Below are positions 50,648 through 52,637 of a DNA stretch of 52,637 bases, piece after piece; within the stretch, counting starts at the first letter, position 1, and the number at the start of each line of letters is the position of its first letter. The stretch is taken from contig JAETOJ010000022.1 in assembly GCA_021768085.1 (NCBI GenBank), forward strand, positions 1 to 52,637, in the 5' to 3' direction. The position numbers and the translations under genes are program-made. The notes beneath the pieces are model-generated. The model was given only the letters and a program-made list of their open reading frames with translations. It was not told the origin of the DNA and made no database searches. The DNA is from Bacillota bacterium (GTDB lineage: Bacteria > Bacillota > Clostridia > Oscillospirales > Oscillospiraceae).

Positions 50648-51322
50648 ATGGATCAATTTACAACAGGCGGCAAAAGCGTCTCCGTCTTCCCCGCCGCCGA
50701 ACCCGGCGCCCCTGTGATCTATCTCAACGCCGGTTCCGGCGAGGGGCAGCAGGTGTACGAGGCGGCCCTGGCCGCCGGCTGTCTGCCCTTCGCCCTGGTA
50801 GCAATCGGTGATTTGGGCTGGAACCGCGACCTGGCCCCGTGGGACAGCCCGGCGGCGTTCAAGGGCGGGGAGCCGTTTACCGGAGGTGCGGACGATTACC
50901 TGCGGCTGCTGGTGGGAGACATCCTGCCGAGGGTGGAGAGCAGCTTGACAGATGCTCCTGCTTGGCGGGGGATTGTCGGCTACTCCCTGGCCGGGCTGTT
51001 TGCCCTGTATGCCATCTATCAGGCGGACATATTTTCCCGGGTGGGCAGCATCTCCGGCTCCCTGTGGTTTCCCGGATGGAGGGAATATGTCCTCACGCAC
51101 CAGCCAAAACGACCGCCGGACTGCGTATACTTCTCCTTGGGCGATAGGGAGAGCAAGACACGCAATCCGGTCCTGATAAATATCGGGCGGAACACAGAGG
51201 ATATCTGCAAGCATTACCGCGCCATGGGAACCGATACCGTGTTTCAACTGAATCCCGGCAATCACTTCGACCATCCGGTGGAGCGCACCGCTGCCGGAAT
51301 TGCGTGGCTTCTAAGCAGATAG
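50648..51322 (+). CDS. Alpha/beta-hydrolase fold esterase (EstD/Fes type)
   Basis: A 224-residue hydrolase with the nucleophile elbow GYSLAG (Ser about residue 115), later Asp in SLGDRES and the catalytic His in NPGNHFDHP. The shape is that of the esterase D/IroE-Fes family that cleaves small esters, including some siderophores. No siderophore genes are near. Last gene of the island before its right end. Confidence 0.82.
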   Translation: MDQFTTGGKSVSVFPAAEPGAPVIYLNAGSGEGQQVYEAALAAGCLPFALVAIGDLGWNRDLAPWDSPAAFKGGEPFTGGADDYLRLLVGDILPRVESSLTDAPAWRGIVGYSLAGLFALYAIYQADIFSRVGSISGSLWFPGWREYVLTHQPKRPPDCVYFSLGDRESKTRNPVLINIGRNTEDICKHYRAMGTDTVFQLNPGNHFDHPVERTAAGIAWLLSR

Positions 51323-51628
51323 CACAGGTTCCTGCCGGGGACTATTCTTTGACTATGGCGTGTTAAAACCTGATATGCCTGTTCTTCAGAAACCACTTGA
51401 TTAACGGTTCTTTCAGAGGTATCATACACCCAGCGGAAAGCGCTTCTCAACCGCCGCCGGCAGCGCCTGCCGGGCCTGGCTGAGAAGTGCTTTCTGACCA
51501 CATATTTGACCACACCCAGCGCCGGAGTACGTGGAAACAGTGTACACAAGGCCGTCATAGAGTAACTGAAACCGAGCGGAGCACAACGAAAACGGTTATA
51601 AATAAGCGCAAAAAATTTAGTCCAGCCG
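51323..51628. other. Right-end region of the island: junction motif, long hairpin and arm-site repeat
   Basis: Holds the fifth junction motif (51344-51375), a long inverted repeat 51434-51447 with 51481-51494 containing an inner CCGGCA/TGCCGG stem, and TGACCACATATTTGACCACA at 51496-51515, the exact copy of the repeat at 27611. No gene is seen. The arrangement fits an attachment region with integrase arm sites. Confidence 0.65.
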
Positions 51629-51673
51629 TTTGGGAGCAAGGTCAGGCTGGTTCGACTCCAGTCACTCGGACCA
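51629..51673 (+). repeat. Attachment site of the island, right copy (attR): displaced 3' end of tRNA-Pro
   Basis: 45 bp identical to 27679-27723, from the anticodon loop to the CCA end, with no 5' half in front of it. It is the original 3' part of the tRNA gene displaced by integration. Confidence 0.88.
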
Positions 51674-51682
51674 AAAGAACCG

Positions 51683-51737
51683 AACAGTTTAGATGCCGTG
51701 GGCTGAATGCCTACGGCATCAACTGTTTCCGGGGTTT
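51683..51737 (+). terminator. Displaced terminator of tRNA-Pro
   Basis: AACAGTT and GATGCCGT arms (51683-51699) pair with ACGGCATC and AACTGTT (51713-51727), followed by CCGGGGTTTTT. It probably ended the tRNA-Pro transcript before the island inserted. Confidence 0.7.
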
Positions 51738-51890
51738 TTGCCCTCCCAATTTTCGCAAGGCGAACGACAGATGCCAACAGGCCATTTTGAGCGACTGGCG
51801 GTATTTGAACCCGCACAGCCGCCATTGGGGCTGGCGCCCTTTTTGAGCGGGAAAAAGGGCGCTAAACAAATCAATAACTGAACTCCTCGC

Positions 51891-51937
51891 AAGGCCGTGA
51901 TTTTTCATCCGAAGAATCACGGCCTTTTTATTTTTCT
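51891..51937 (+). terminator. Terminator upstream of the ArdA-like gene
   Basis: A 12-bp perfect stem (51891-51902 with 51915-51926) followed by TTTTTATTTTT. The stretch 51738-51890 holds no evident gene. Confidence 0.8.
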
Positions 51938-51954
51938 AAAAGGAAGTGTTTCGC

Positions 51955-52637
51955 ATGATTTTCAAAGCAATCCTCAGCAGCAAGGCCAAGCCAGGATACG
52001 GGCAGGCCACCATCCTCTTTCCCATCCCCAACAGCGAGTACGACTACACCATCGGCCTGCTGGAGGCCATGGACATTGGCTCCCCCACCGCCCAGGACTG
52101 CCGGGTGGACGAGGTGGACAGCACGTACCCCATCCTCAACCGGCTGGTGACGCAGACCGTCAATGTGGACGAGTTGGATTATCTGGCCAAGCGCCTGGAC
52201 AGCTTCTGCGAGGGCGAGGCTGGAAAATTCCAGGCCATGGCCTCCAAGCTGAACCTGTCCAGTATCAAGGACTTTATCAACCTGACGTTCTGCTGCCAGC
52301 AGGCCACGGTGATCACTGATTTCTCTAACCTGGAGCAGGTGGGCAAAGGCCACGCTCTGACCGTCAACGGCGGTTCTATGCCGATGGAGGAGTTCGACAA
52401 AGCGGATGGCCAAGCGGTAGCCCTCGACCTGATCCAGAGCGGCGCCGGGGTGGTCACACCCTATGGCGTGGTGTATGACAACGGCATGAAGCTGGAGCAG
52501 CTTTACGACGGGCGGCACTTCCCGGCATACCTCTACCAAATGCCCGAGCTGATGATCGAGATCAAGTCCGGGGAGGATGGTGAGGCCACCGGGTATCTCT
52601 ATCTTCCATCTTCGGATCGGCAAATCCAGAGGACTCT
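51955..52637 (+). CDS. ArdA-like antirestriction protein, C-terminus beyond the window
   Basis: At least 227 residues, open to the window edge. The start MIFKAILSSKAKPGYGQATI, the segment LNRLVTQTVNVDELDYLAKR and NLTFCCQQATVITDFSNLEQ match the ArdA-like proteins of clostridial conjugative elements, acidic DNA mimics that block type I restriction enzymes. AAAGGAAGTG precedes the ATG. It lies just outside the island's right attachment site, so it probably opens a second integrated element. Its placement beside a type I R-M island is notable. Confidence 0.72.
   Translation, partial: MIFKAILSSKAKPGYGQATILFPIPNSEYDYTIGLLEAMDIGSPTAQDCRVDEVDSTYPILNRLVTQTVNVDELDYLAKRLDSFCEGEAGKFQAMASKLNLSSIKDFINLTFCCQQATVITDFSNLEQVGKGHALTVNGGSMPMEEFDKADGQAVALDLIQSGAGVVTPYGVVYDNGMKLEQLYDGRHFPAYLYQMPELMIEIKSGEDGEATGYLYLPSSDRQIQRT

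Larger units (their letters stand above)
27755..51375 (+). repeat. Five dispersed copies of a CTTTGACTATGGCG motif at module junctions
   Basis: Copies lie at 27755-27786, 37764-37794, 40972-40997 (degenerate), 46511-46531 (degenerate) and 51344-51375. The best three share CTTTGACTATGGCGTGTTAA (with one or two changes) followed by AAnCTG. All are on the plus strand and at least four directly follow a stem-loop with a T run. They divide the island into an R-M module, an integrase module, a mobilisation module and a DUF262 module. Function unknown. The span given covers all copies; the sequence between them is not repeat. Confidence 0.65.

Noticed and set aside
1..52637. A CRISPR array
   Set aside because: I looked for regularly spaced 25-37 base repeats; the repeats found (tRNA ends, junction motif, TGACCACA units) are not regularly spaced and no cas gene is present.

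Overview
The window (about 60% G+C in its left half) looks like the chromosome of an anaerobic, endospore-forming gut Clostridia, most likely an Oscillospiraceae relative of Flavonifractor or Pseudoflavonifractor. This is inferred from the high G+C content, a SpoVB-type flippase, SLH-domain surface protein, a guanine-class riboswitch, a WalRK-YycHI signalling operon and MobP3-type mobile DNA. No species marker is present, so the name is an inference.

Positions 1-27,460 are core chromosome. In order they hold: a holin-amidase lysis cassette; release factor 3; a duplicated DUF305 protein; a GH13 amylase-family enzyme; a ferrous iron operon (feoA, feoB and a 57-residue Cys-rich partner) read leftward; a NUDIX hydrolase, WalR/WalK-like two-component pair, YycH-like and YycI-like partners, SpoVB-like flippase and a class I glutamine amidotransferase read rightward; a purine block with a phosphoribosyltransferase diverging from a riboswitch-controlled NCS2 permease; an HxlR regulator diverging from a cupin-SDR-cyclase operon that may act on a cyclic diketone or polyphenol breakdown product; an SLH-anchored phosphodiester glycosidase; HemW; a hemolysin III-type membrane protein; and a TrmB-acetyltransferase fusion.

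Positions 27,679-51,673 form a 24 kb genomic island. An intact tRNA-Pro gene (27,649-27,723) supplies its left boundary, and a 45-bp copy of the 3' end of that tRNA (51,629-51,673) marks its right boundary, the classical footprint of tyrosine-recombinase integration. Inside are an aldo/keto reductase, a type I restriction-modification operon (hsdM, hsdS, an unknown gene, hsdR), a peptide deformylase-HEAT-DUF6933-like cluster, two overlapping tyrosine integrases, a DUF6809 gene, a secreted cysteine peptidase-like protein, a MobP3 relaxase with an upstream oriT-like inverted repeat region, a replication-initiator-like HTH protein, an excisionase, a DUF6076 protein, ArsC-family and rhodanese proteins, a DUF262/DUF1524 (GmrSD-like) enzyme and an esterase. 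A motif resembling CTTTGACTATGGCG follows stem-loops or gene ends at five places and seems to divide the island into modules, as if it grew by accretion. 

Right of the island, after the displaced tRNA terminator, an ArdA-like antirestriction gene starts and runs off the end, suggesting that a second conjugative element sits in tandem at the same tRNA locus. The least explained items are the unknown gene lodged between hsdS and hsdR, the integrase with a second arm-binding domain plus HTH at its C-terminus, the repeated module-boundary motif, and the cupin-SDR-cyclase operon.
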